This document shows positions 1 to 7,837 of a DNA stretch of 24,571 nt, in pieces (position 1 is the first letter of the stretch; each line of letters begins with the position of its first letter). The position numbers were made by a program, and so were the translations under genes. Origin of the DNA: DATDUP01 sp035290345 (GTDB taxonomy: Bacteria > Patescibacteriota > Patescibacteriia > Magasanikbacterales > UBA922); contig DATDUP010000022.1 in the NCBI GenBank assembly GCA_035290345.1, forward strand, positions 1-24,571, in the 5' to 3' direction. Below the pieces are notes generated by a model, which was not told the origin of the DNA, did no database searches, and was given only the letters and a program-made list of their open reading frames with translations.

Positions 1-2
1 AG

Positions 3-1439
3 GCTTCGGGCAATGAGGTCGGTTTGATGTTTGGAGAAATGGGGAATTCGGAAGTTGGTCATCTCAACATCGGCGCTGGCCGGGTATATTATCAAAGTCT
101 GCCGCGGATCAATAAAACTATTGCTGATGGTAGTTTTTTTGAAAATAAAGCATTCGCCGAAGCGATTAAGGCTGTCCGAAAAAATGATTCCGCCCTTCAC
201 TTGGTAGGTTTGTTGAGCCCGGGTAATGTGCATTCCAGCCAGGACCATTGTTTTGCCTTGTTGGAATTGGCAAAAAAAGAAAAAATTAAAAAAGTTTTTA
301 TCCATGTCATTTTGGATGGACGGGATTGCGTCTATAACAGTGGGATTGATTTTGTCCGGGAATTGAAGAAAAAGATCAAAGAAGTAAAAAGAGGAGAGAT
401 TGCTTCCATCTCTGGCCGGTATTACGCCCTGGATCGAGATAATCGTTGGGATCGGACAGAAAAAGCTTATCGGGCCATGGCCGAAGGGGTGGCCGGGGAA
501 TATTATAAAGATCCGGAAGAGGCGATTGAAGATTCTTACCAAAAAAAGGTATATGATGAAGAATTTGTCCCCGTGGTCATTGGCCGAGAAGGGGAACCGG
601 TAGGCAAAGTCGGAGGAAAAGATGCAGTAATTTTTTTCAATTTCCGTCCGGATCGGGCCCGTCAACTGACCCAGGCTTTTGTTATTCCAGGCTTTGCCCG
701 TTTTGAAAGGGAATATTTACGAGGTTTGACTTTTGTCACCATGACTGAATATGAGAAAGAATCTCCTGTATTAGTGGCTTTTCCACCACAAGTGGTAGTA
801 AATTCTTTGGCAGAAACGATCAGTCGCGCCCATCTGAAGCAATATCATGTGGCCGAGACTGAAAAATATGCTCATATTACTTTTTTTCTGAATGGCACTG
901 TGGAAGAACCGTTTCCCGGAGAAGAACGGACGATTGTCCCTTCCCCCAAAGTTTCTTCCTATGATCAGGCTCCGGAAATGTCGGCCGCCGGGGTAGCAAA
1001 AGCAGCAATCAAGGCTATTGAATCAGATAAATATGATGCGATTATGTTAAATTTTGCTAATGTTGACATGGTCGGGCATACTGGGAATCTCAAGGCCACA
1101 ATCCAGGCCTGTCGGGAAACGGATGTTTGTCTGGGAAGAGTAGTTGAACATGTGTTGGCTAAAGACGGGATCGTCTTGATAACCGCTGATCATGGTAATG
1201 CGGAAGAAGTAAAGAATCTACAAACCGGAGAAATGGATAAAGAACACAGTACTAATCCCGTGCCTTTTATCATTGTCAGTAAGTCTTTACAGGGGCAGGC
1301 CGGTCCGGCCGGAGATCCCCCAGAAGGGGATTTGAGTTTGATGCATCCGGTGGGGGTGTTAGCGGATGTGGCCCCTACGATGCTGAAATTCATGGGTCTG
1401 AAGCCGCCCAAGGAAATGACCGGTCGGGCCTTGATGTAA
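3..1439 (+). CDS. gpmI: 2,3-bisphosphoglycerate-independent phosphoglycerate mutase, 5' truncated by the window edge
   Basis: Interconverts 3-phosphoglycerate and 2-phosphoglycerate in glycolysis; a cytosolic metalloenzyme of the alkaline-phosphatase superfamily. The reading frame is open from base 3 and continues off the window. The segment MGNSEVGHLNIGAGR carries the catalytic serine (codon 48-50), which is about residue 62 in characterised enzymes, so roughly 45 N-terminal residues, including the first metal-binding Asp, lie upstream. Also visible are DGRD, the substrate-binding GRYYALDRDNRWDR, FNFRPDRARQL, KYAHITFFLNG, PSPKVSSYD, NFANVDMVGHTG and the metal-binding ADHGNAE. With 478 residues present, the length fits the family's usual ~510. 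The gene ends 1 nt before a bidirectional terminator and converges with the DHH-family gene. The internal TTG at 24 is a Leu codon, not a start. Confidence 0.96.
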   Translation, partial: ASGNEVGLMFGEMGNSEVGHLNIGAGRVYYQSLPRINKTIADGSFFENKAFAEAIKAVRKNDSALHLVGLLSPGNVHSSQDHCFALLELAKKEKIKKVFIHVILDGRDCVYNSGIDFVRELKKKIKEVKRGEIASISGRYYALDRDNRWDRTEKAYRAMAEGVAGEYYKDPEEAIEDSYQKKVYDEEFVPVVIGREGEPVGKVGGKDAVIFFNFRPDRARQLTQAFVIPGFARFEREYLRGLTFVTMTEYEKESPVLVAFPPQVVVNSLAETISRAHLKQYHVAETEKYAHITFFLNGTVEEPFPGEERTIVPSPKVSSYDQAPEMSAAGVAKAAIKAIESDKYDAIMLNFANVDMVGHTGNLKATIQACRETDVCLGRVVEHVLAKDGIVLITADHGNAEEVKNLQTGEMDKEHSTNPVPFIIVSKSLQGQAGPAGDPPEGDLSLMHPVGVLADVAPTMLKFMGLKPPKEMTGRALM

Positions 1440-1440
1440 A

Positions 1441-1468
1441 ATAAAACTGCCTTTTCTGGCAGTTTTAT
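1441..1468. terminator. Bidirectional intrinsic terminator between gpmI and the DHH gene
   Basis: A perfect 11-bp stem (1441-1451 with 1458-1468) encloses a 6-nt loop, with A-rich and T-rich flanks on both sides. It serves convergent genes. The stop codon of the minus-strand gene (1465-1467) lies inside the right arm. Confidence 0.88.
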
Positions 1469-2622
1469 TTTATCTGCGGTAGGACCTGACGCAGATGATT
1501 AAGCACTTTTTGTTCCACCTCTTTAAGGGTTTGGCCAATGACAATTGTCGTGGCTTGTTTTTTATCACCAACCACGGGGGTGAACGGGCTCAACAGTTCC
1601 CGGGCATTATATTCCCGGGTAGTGTCCAAAATAACATGGACCCGATCGCTTTCTTGAGCGGTTTGTTGTTCATGAAAAAGTAGAATGAGCTTAGCTTCTG
1701 GAGAATTAGAAATGAGTTCCTCAACAATTTCATAAAGATCGTGGGCATTGGCTCCGGAACGGATGAAATCGTCACGGGTGATGGATGTCCAGACTAGGCC
1801 CAGATTAGATTCATGAGTCAGGTGGGAAAGGGCTTGTCCCCAGAGTTTGAGTGTGCTGAGTGAACGAGTGCGATAAAGATTTTGGACAATATGATCCCGA
1901 TCAGCTCCCAGATGCATGAGCCGGCTAGCTGTCGCTAGAGTGTGGGGGCGGACGTTTTGGGTTTTGAAGCTGTTAGTATTGAAGATCATGCCGGTCAACA
2001 GGGCAGCCGCTACTTCTTTATTGATGTTTTCTTCTTTCCATTCGGCTAAAAGGGTAAAAACCAATTCAGCAACAGAAGTGGCTGCTAAATCAATTAGATT
2101 GATCTGGCCGAAATGTTCATTACTGGCATGATAGTCAATGTTGATGACTGGGCGCTGAAAGAAAAGTTCTTGGTTGTTATCATAAAGACTGCCCAGCGAT
2201 TCCAGATCTTGGCTGTCTAAGACAAAAATGAGGTCATATTTGAAATCAGATTGGGCAGTTTGGACATCATCCTTATTAAGGAAGTTTTTTTCTGGAGTGA
2301 TGAAAAGCTTTAGCCGGTCACCATTAGTGTCGTAGCTTAGTTCCTTGACACCGGTTCGACTGACATCAATGGAAATGATGAATTTTTGTAAATGGGAAAA
2401 ATTCTGTCGGATGGAATCAGCCTGGGGCAAGAAACGTAATTGTTTGGGTAAGTGAAAATTATTACAAACAATTTCTACATTCTTTCCAAGTTTTTCTAGA
2501 AAAAAGCGTAGCCCTAAAGCCGCCGCAATCGCGTCGCCCCGGGCGTTTTCCCGGAAAGTAATAAGGATATTTTTCTTACTTTCTACGGTTTTGATCAATT
2601 GGCTTTTTTCATCAGTTAACAT
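1465..2622 (-). CDS. DHH-family phosphoesterase-like protein with degraded catalytic motifs
   Basis: 385 aa with the two-domain layout of DHH/DHHA1 (NrnA/RecJ-like) phosphoesterases, normally Mn-dependent nano-RNA or pAp phosphatases. The motifs can be placed but are eroded. Motif I, usually H-x-x-P-D-x-D, is R24-ENARG-D30. Motif II keeps an Asp (VLDSQD, D136). The DHH motif is D163-Y164-H165 followed by the typical ASN. Motif IV, usually FDTG, is F214-NTN. The C-terminal GGGH of DHHA1 is replaced by VVGDKKQ near the end. The fold therefore looks kept while several metal ligands are lost, so it may be an inactive or altered-specificity member. It is divergent from valS, with a perfect consensus promoter about 25 nt upstream. 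No SD is seen. The family call is solid; the biochemical function is not assigned. Confidence 0.8.
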   Translation of the reverse strand: MLTDEKSQLIKTVESKKNILITFRENARGDAIAAALGLRFFLEKLGKNVEIVCNNFHLPKQLRFLPQADSIRQNFSHLQKFIISIDVSRTGVKELSYDTNGDRLKLFITPEKNFLNKDDVQTAQSDFKYDLIFVLDSQDLESLGSLYDNNQELFFQRPVINIDYHASNEHFGQINLIDLAATSVAELVFTLLAEWKEENINKEVAAALLTGMIFNTNSFKTQNVRPHTLATASRLMHLGADRDHIVQNLYRTRSLSTLKLWGQALSHLTHESNLGLVWTSITRDDFIRSGANAHDLYEIVEELISNSPEAKLILLFHEQQTAQESDRVHVILDTTREYNARELLSPFTPVVGDKKQATTIVIGQTLKEVEQKVLNHLRQVLPQIK

Positions 2623-2645
2623 AGGTGTTGAGTATCGGATAGAGC

Positions 2646-2674
2646 ATTATAGCAGACGTTGATTTTATTGTCAA
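2646..2674 (-). promoter_or_regulatory. Consensus sigma-70 promoter for the DHH-family gene
   Basis: On the minus strand TTGACA (2669-2674) and TATAAT (2646-2651) are separated by exactly 17 nt, both perfect consensus. The predicted start is near 2639, leaving a leader of under 20 nt before the ATG at 2620-2622. Confidence 0.88.
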
Positions 2675-2738
2675 CCTAGCCAAATATTTATTTGATGTGG
2701 ATAAAGCTCAGTCTTTTTTGGCTTAAATAAGCTAATTG

Positions 2739-2767
2739 TTGCTTTTTTCTGGCTGATTTAGTATGAT
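2739..2767 (+). promoter_or_regulatory. Sigma-70 promoter for the valS operon
   Basis: TTGCTT (2739-2744), a 17-nt spacer and TATGAT (2762-2767). Transcription should start near 2774, about 17 nt before the valS ATG at 2791. That is too short a leader for a T-box or other riboswitch. Confidence 0.75.
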
Positions 2768-2790
2768 AACATCTAGTTTGTTCTATTTCT

Positions 2791-5472
2791 ATGATTACTT
2801 TGGATAAGGGCTACGAGCCGAAAAAATACGAGGATAAGATTTATTTGGCTTGGGAAAAGAGCGGTTTGTTTAATCCGGATGTCGCCATCGAAAAGGGTTA
2901 TTGTTCTTCCAGGGCTCCGGCTTTCAGTATGGTTTTGCCTCCACCCAATGTGACCGGGGTTCTTCATATTGGTCATGCCACCATGCTCGCTCTCCAAGAT
3001 CTGATTGTCCGTTTTCATCGTTTACTTGGTCAGCGGACACTTTGGGTGCCCGGCACTGACCACGCCGCTATTGCTACTCAAAATAAGGTGGAAAAGATTT
3101 TGCGCGAACAGGGGATGAAAGATCCAAGGGCTGAATTGGGCAGGAAAAAATTTTTACAAGAAGTAGATAAATTTGCTCGTCATTCTCACGACACTATCGT
3201 GCGTCAGACCAAAAAAATGGGTTCATCTCTAGATTGGTCGCGGGAAGCATTTACTTTGGACAAAGAACGTAGCCAGGCCGTCGGAGAAATTTTTAGCCGC
3301 ATGTATGAGGATGGATTGATTTACCGCGGCCATCGTCTAGTCAATTGGTGCCCGCGGTGCCATTCAACTTTGGCTGATGATGAAGTGGAATATCGGGAAG
3401 AAAAAGGAAAATTGTATTGGTTGAAGTATGGGCCATTTGTTTTGGCAACCAGCCGGCCGGAAACAAAATTGGGAGATACAGCAGTGGCTGTCCATCCGCG
3501 CGACAAACGGTACAAACAGATGGTGGGCAAAAATTTTCAGATTCCCGGAGTTCTGGGAGAATTTACAGTTAAGGTTGTTGCCGATGAAGCGGTGGATCCG
3601 GAATTCGGTTCAGGAGCGATCAAGGTGACGCCGGCTCACAGTTTCGTTGATTATCAGATTGCCCAACGTCATCATCTGCCTTTGAAACAGATAATTAATG
3701 AAGAGGGAAGAATGATGGCTAATTGTGGTAAATATGCTGGTCTGACTACATTCGAAGCACGAGAGGAGATCGTCAGGGACATGGAGAAAATGGGCTTCAT
3801 TGATCACATAGAAGAAAACTATAATCACAATCTCGCCTGTTGTTATCGTTGTGGTTCGGTGATTGAACCTTTGCCATCCGAACAATGGTTTATCGATGTT
3901 AACAAGAAATTTCCATTTCGTCCCTCCATCCGCCAGCCGCTCAAGGGCTTACGTTCTGGCCAATCCGTGAGTTTAAAGAGCCTTATGCAGCAAGTGGTGA
4001 GAAGTGGTCAGATTAAGATTATTCCACAAAGATTTGAGGAAGTGTATTTTCGTTGGATTGATAACTTGCAAGATTGGTGCATCAGCCGGCAGATCTGGTA
4101 TGGTCATCAAGTGCCGGTGTGGTATAAGCCAGATAAAAAGACTGGTCAGACACAAATTTTTGTCGGAACAAAAGCACCAACAGGTTCGGATTGGAAACAA
4201 GATGAAGATACCTTGGACACTTGGTTTAGTTCTGGGCTGTGGACTTTTTCCACCTTAGGCTGGCCCAAAGCCAGTAAAGATTTGGCTACTTATCACCCCA
4301 CTTCAGTGATGGAAACGGGCTATGACATAATTTTTTTCTGGGTGGCCAGGATGATTCTCATGTCCACGTATGCTTTAGGGGAAGTGCCCTTCTCCACTGT
4401 CTACTTGCATGGGTTGGTGCGGGATGAGCAGGGGAAAAAAATGAGTAAATCATTGGGGAATGCGATAGATCCCTTGGATACGATTGCCGCCTATGGGGCG
4501 GACGCGACCCGCCTGTCTTTGGTGATTGGAAACACCCCAGGTAATGATTTGCGTCTCTCAACGGAAAAGGTGGCGGGTTTCCGCAATTTTACTAACAAAC
4601 TCTGGAATATTGCTCGTTTCATGTTATTGAATATATCTCAACCTAAGTGGGAAGGAAAACGTCCGTCTCCCCACACTTTGGCTGATCAATGGATTTTGCA
4701 GTCCTTGGATGAAGTGATTAGGAGCACGGGGGAGAACATTGAAAGTTTTAATTTTTCCCGGGCCGGGGAAGATTTGCGCGAATTCACCTGGGGGAAATTG
4801 GCTGACTGGTATTTGGAAATAGCCAAGATTGAAGAGGGGAAAGGGCCGATCCTTAATTATTTATTGAATAAAATCTTGGTTCTTTGGCACCCGTTCATGC
4901 CTTTTGTGACCGAAGCTATCTATCAAGAAGTTTATAAAAAATCATATTTGCTGGTTGCGTCCTGGCCCCGAGTGAAAACGGCTGAATCAGCGGTCGATAA
5001 AAAAATTATCAAACAATTCTCCGGAGTACAAGAAGTAATAACGGCGATCCGAGCCATGCGGGCCGATTATAAAGTCGACCCAGTCAAAAGATTATCGGTC
5101 GTTATCAAACTTGAACGCGGAGTTGGGGCTTGGTTAAAAGAAAATGAGGGGATTATTAAAGGATTGGCTCGTCTAGATTCTCTTTCTTTTATCTCTTCCG
5201 GCCAACATCCAGCTGGAATGTGTATCATAACTAGCGTTGGGGAAATCTATGTTGACTTATCCGGAGTCGTAGATTTAAAAAAAGAGGCTGACAGATTGCA
5301 GAAAGAGTTGGCACAGGTTGACGGTTATGTAAAATCTCAAAAAAAGAAATTGCAGAATGCAGATTTTCTAGCGCACGCCCCCGCAGCAGTCATTGAAAAA
5401 GAAAGGGAAAAATATCAGGAGGCGGAAGAGCGAGTTATAAAATTAAAGAAACAATTAACTGGTTTGAAATAA
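2791..5472 (+). CDS. valS: Valine--tRNA ligase
   Basis: Class I aminoacyl-tRNA synthetase that charges tRNA-Val with valine in the cytosol; 893 aa, slightly shorter than the ~950 of E. coli. Seen: the nucleotide-binding HIGH motif at residues 59-62 (within PPPNVTGVLHIGH), the CP1 editing region (residues ~180-360), the conserved CISRQIWYGHQVPVWY, DTWFSSGLW and GYDIIFFWVARM segments, and KMSKS at 550-554. The anticodon-binding domain follows, and the last ~65 residues are a Lys/Glu-rich coiled coil (tRNA-binding arm), typical of ValRS and distinguishing it from IleRS and LeuRS. ATG 2791 is chosen because it follows a good promoter; there is no SD. It is first in an operon with the kinase-like gene 1 nt downstream, then tyrS and argS. 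Confidence 0.97.
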   Translation: MITLDKGYEPKKYEDKIYLAWEKSGLFNPDVAIEKGYCSSRAPAFSMVLPPPNVTGVLHIGHATMLALQDLIVRFHRLLGQRTLWVPGTDHAAIATQNKVEKILREQGMKDPRAELGRKKFLQEVDKFARHSHDTIVRQTKKMGSSLDWSREAFTLDKERSQAVGEIFSRMYEDGLIYRGHRLVNWCPRCHSTLADDEVEYREEKGKLYWLKYGPFVLATSRPETKLGDTAVAVHPRDKRYKQMVGKNFQIPGVLGEFTVKVVADEAVDPEFGSGAIKVTPAHSFVDYQIAQRHHLPLKQIINEEGRMMANCGKYAGLTTFEAREEIVRDMEKMGFIDHIEENYNHNLACCYRCGSVIEPLPSEQWFIDVNKKFPFRPSIRQPLKGLRSGQSVSLKSLMQQVVRSGQIKIIPQRFEEVYFRWIDNLQDWCISRQIWYGHQVPVWYKPDKKTGQTQIFVGTKAPTGSDWKQDEDTLDTWFSSGLWTFSTLGWPKASKDLATYHPTSVMETGYDIIFFWVARMILMSTYALGEVPFSTVYLHGLVRDEQGKKMSKSLGNAIDPLDTIAAYGADATRLSLVIGNTPGNDLRLSTEKVAGFRNFTNKLWNIARFMLLNISQPKWEGKRPSPHTLADQWILQSLDEVIRSTGENIESFNFSRAGEDLREFTWGKLADWYLEIAKIEEGKGPILNYLLNKILVLWHPFMPFVTEAIYQEVYKKSYLLVASWPRVKTAESAVDKKIIKQFSGVQEVITAIRAMRADYKVDPVKRLSVVIKLERGVGAWLKENEGIIKGLARLDSLSFISSGQHPAGMCIITSVGEIYVDLSGVVDLKKEADRLQKELAQVDGYVKSQKKKLQNADFLAHAPAAVIEKEREKYQEAEERVIKLKKQLTGLK

Positions 5473-5473
5473 T

Positions 5474-6643
5474 ATGTTGGATGATGGTCATGTATCGCCA
5501 GGGCCAGAGGAAGAATTTGGTCGGGTGGATAAGAAGAGAGAACAAGGAGGGGAAAAGGCAGTGGCAGAAAGGCGAGAAAAAATTCCTCGTCAGGCCATTT
5601 TGTCTGACATCAGGGAGATGGAAACAACAATCTGCCCGCAACTGGAGTCAATTTTGCTTAAAGAAGGGGTGGAAATAGACAAGCAGGAATTACTATCCCT
5701 GGTGCCATTGTTGAGCCGAGAGATCTTTAAAAAAGATAATTATTTTGCTCTTCAAAAAGATCCTGTGGTAGGGGCCTGGGTAGAGCATGATTTATCCAAT
5801 TATGCTGTTGGTTCGGTTAACACAAGCGAAGAAGTGGTCAAATTAATTGATAATTTGCCAGAAGGAAAGATGGATCCGGTTCAACAGGAAAAATTGATGA
5901 GGAGATTGCGGATAGTACTTGCGGCAGTGCGCCCCTTTTCTTTTGTGTTGGAGGATTTACTTTCACGCGACCGTCGAGGAGTAATCACCAATCTAGAGAG
6001 TCATCACCGTCCTCTGGACATGCCGGCTCTGCGCACGACCATTGAAACTGTGGGTAAAAAATTACAAACTTTCGGCATCATGCGGGGCGTAGAGTGGGAG
6101 TATGATGAGCCAGTCAATGGTTTGTTGCGGGAAGATGAGGTTATTGATACTAATCCCGGAGTTATTGTGAATACCTTGATAAACCTATTGACCAATGCTT
6201 ACAATGATAGAGTGGGGGCGGATAAAGTGGCTTTGAAAATTAATCGTGAAGGAGAAGAATTGGTTTTGACAGTTACTGACACCGGTCGGGGGATGCTTCC
6301 TCAGCATTTAGATTCTGAGACGGACGCCTCGGTGCAGGAAAATGGACATCCGGATTTAGTTTCCGCTTGCGGTTATGTGTTTCATCCTGGTCCTGGACAT
6401 TCGGAAAATCGGAGTACTGGTTTAGGTTTGGCCTATCTTCCGGAACGATTGCGTTCAATTAACAGTACTTTACGAGTCGGAACGCGACGGAAATTATATC
6501 AAGAAGGAAACAACAAGGAGTTCCGTTTTTATCACCGAGTGGACTTTTCCAATTCTCCAGAAAGAAAATTACCAGATTTGACTCTAGCAGACCGGGAGGC
6601 CACTAAATTTGAAATTAGGGTACCAATTACAAAACATAAATGA
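5474..6643 (+). CDS. Soluble histidine-kinase-like ATPase (GHKL) protein
   Basis: 389 aa without a membrane segment or recognisable sensor domain. The C-terminal half is a HATPase_c (GHKL) domain: N-box around N237-N241 (NLLTN), G1 DTGRGM at 269-274, and G2 STGLGL at 314-319. Upstream, EHDLSNY (H105) resembles the H-box of a dimerisation/phosphoacceptor domain, so autophosphorylation is possible but unproven. The first 45 residues are charged and low in complexity. About 40 residues separate G1 and G2, and a ~60-residue tail follows. It starts 1 nt after the valS stop (TAATATG) and overlaps tyrS by 4 nt (ATGA), so it is translated within the synthetase operon. No response regulator is in the window. 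The ATPase fold is confident; the substrate or partner is unknown. Confidence 0.8.
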   Translation: MLDDGHVSPGPEEEFGRVDKKREQGGEKAVAERREKIPRQAILSDIREMETTICPQLESILLKEGVEIDKQELLSLVPLLSREIFKKDNYFALQKDPVVGAWVEHDLSNYAVGSVNTSEEVVKLIDNLPEGKMDPVQQEKLMRRLRIVLAAVRPFSFVLEDLLSRDRRGVITNLESHHRPLDMPALRTTIETVGKKLQTFGIMRGVEWEYDEPVNGLLREDEVIDTNPGVIVNTLINLLTNAYNDRVGADKVALKINREGEELVLTVTDTGRGMLPQHLDSETDASVQENGHPDLVSACGYVFHPGPGHSENRSTGLGLAYLPERLRSINSTLRVGTRRKLYQEGNNKEFRFYHRVDFSNSPERKLPDLTLADREATKFEIRVPITKHK

Positions 6644-7836
6644 TTTATATGCCAGTTTCTACTGATAAAAAAAAGATTGATGAATTGCTTAATCGGGGGG
6701 TGGAGGAAATAATTGAAAAAGAGAGCCTCCGTAAAAAATTAGCGTCCGGCAAAAGTCTGCGAATTAAATTAGGTATTGATCCGACTGGTGCGGATTTACA
6801 CATTGGTCATGCTGTGCCCTTGCGCAAACTTCAACAGTTTCAGGAATTGGGGCATCAAGTTATCTTGTTGATTGGCGATTTTACCGCTCGTATCGGCGAT
6901 CCGACTGGCCGAAATGAGGCGCGGCCGATGTTGTCAGAAGAGGCGGTAAAGAAAAATGAGGAGACTTATATGAGTCAGGCGGCTCGGGTTTTGGATATAG
7001 ATAAGGTAGAAATCCGTCACAATAGTGAATGGTTTGGCCGGCCGGATTTTACCCATCTCATTATGGAGATGACCTCTAAAATCACCGTGGCTCGGGTTTT
7101 GGAACGAGATGATTTTCAGAAAAGACTGAAAGAGGGTTTGGATATCCAAATGCAAGAGATCCTCTATCCGTTGTTCCAAGGTTATGATTCTGTTGCCCTG
7201 CAAGCTGATGTGGAATTAGGTGGAACAGATCAAAAGTTTAATTTACTCATGGGACGAAAAATGCAAAAGCGGTATGAGCAACCAGAACAAGAGGTGATCA
7301 CCGTGCCTTTGTTAGAGGGGACAGATGGAGAAAAGAAAATGAGTAAAACTTACGGGAACTACATTGCTTTGCTTGATACTCCTGAGGATATGTATGGCAA
7401 GACCATGTCAATTCCCGATCATTTGATTTTGAAATATTACGAATTGGCTACCCGGGAGCCGATGGAGACTATTCTTTCCGCCAAGAAACGTTTGGCTGCC
7501 GGAGATAACCCGCGGGATATAAAGAAAGAATTGGCTTTTGCTTTGACCCGCCTATATCATGGCGAGACAGGGGCCAAACAAGGAGAAAAGAATTTTGCTT
7601 CTGTTATTCAACAAAAAGATCGGCCGGCCGAGATTCCGGAAATCAGACCCTCGGCCGACGATTTAGTGACTGTTTTGGTGGAGGGGGGCGCGGTAAACAC
7701 GAAATCGGAAGCGCGACGAGCGATTGAACAAGGGGGGGTAAAGGTGAATGATGTCCGGGTGGAAACCGTAGAAAAAAAGGTTGGCGCCGGAGATATAATC
7801 CAGAAAGGTAAACGTTTTTATTTGCAGATTAAATAA
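6640..7836 (+). CDS. tyrS: Tyrosine--tRNA ligase
   Basis: Class I synthetase charging tRNA-Tyr; 398 aa from ATG 6640, or 395 aa if the in-frame ATG at 6649 is used. The first ATG overlaps the upstream TGA as ATGA, which suits translational coupling; neither has an SD. Seen: GIDPTGADLHIGH with HIGH at 54-57, GDFTARIGDPTGR, the tyrosine-site segment QADVELGGTDQKFNLLMGR that separates TyrRS from TrpRS, and KMSKT at 233-237. A C-terminal S4 RNA-binding domain (residues ~335-398) includes ARRAIEQGGVKVND. The conserved tyrosine-pocket context fits the bacterial TyrZ-like branch. It lies between the kinase-like gene and argS in one operon. Confidence 0.96.
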   Translation: MIYMPVSTDKKKIDELLNRGVEEIIEKESLRKKLASGKSLRIKLGIDPTGADLHIGHAVPLRKLQQFQELGHQVILLIGDFTARIGDPTGRNEARPMLSEEAVKKNEETYMSQAARVLDIDKVEIRHNSEWFGRPDFTHLIMEMTSKITVARVLERDDFQKRLKEGLDIQMQEILYPLFQGYDSVALQADVELGGTDQKFNLLMGRKMQKRYEQPEQEVITVPLLEGTDGEKKMSKTYGNYIALLDTPEDMYGKTMSIPDHLILKYYELATREPMETILSAKKRLAAGDNPRDIKKELAFALTRLYHGETGAKQGEKNFASVIQQKDRPAEIPEIRPSADDLVTVLVEGGAVNTKSEARRAIEQGGVKVNDVRVETVEKKVGAGDIIQKGKRFYLQIK

Positions 7837-7837
7837 T

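Noticed and set aside
2623..2790. Possible T-box or other riboswitch before valS
   Set aside because: The promoter leaves only about 17 nt of leader, and no specifier stem or terminator/antiterminator is present.
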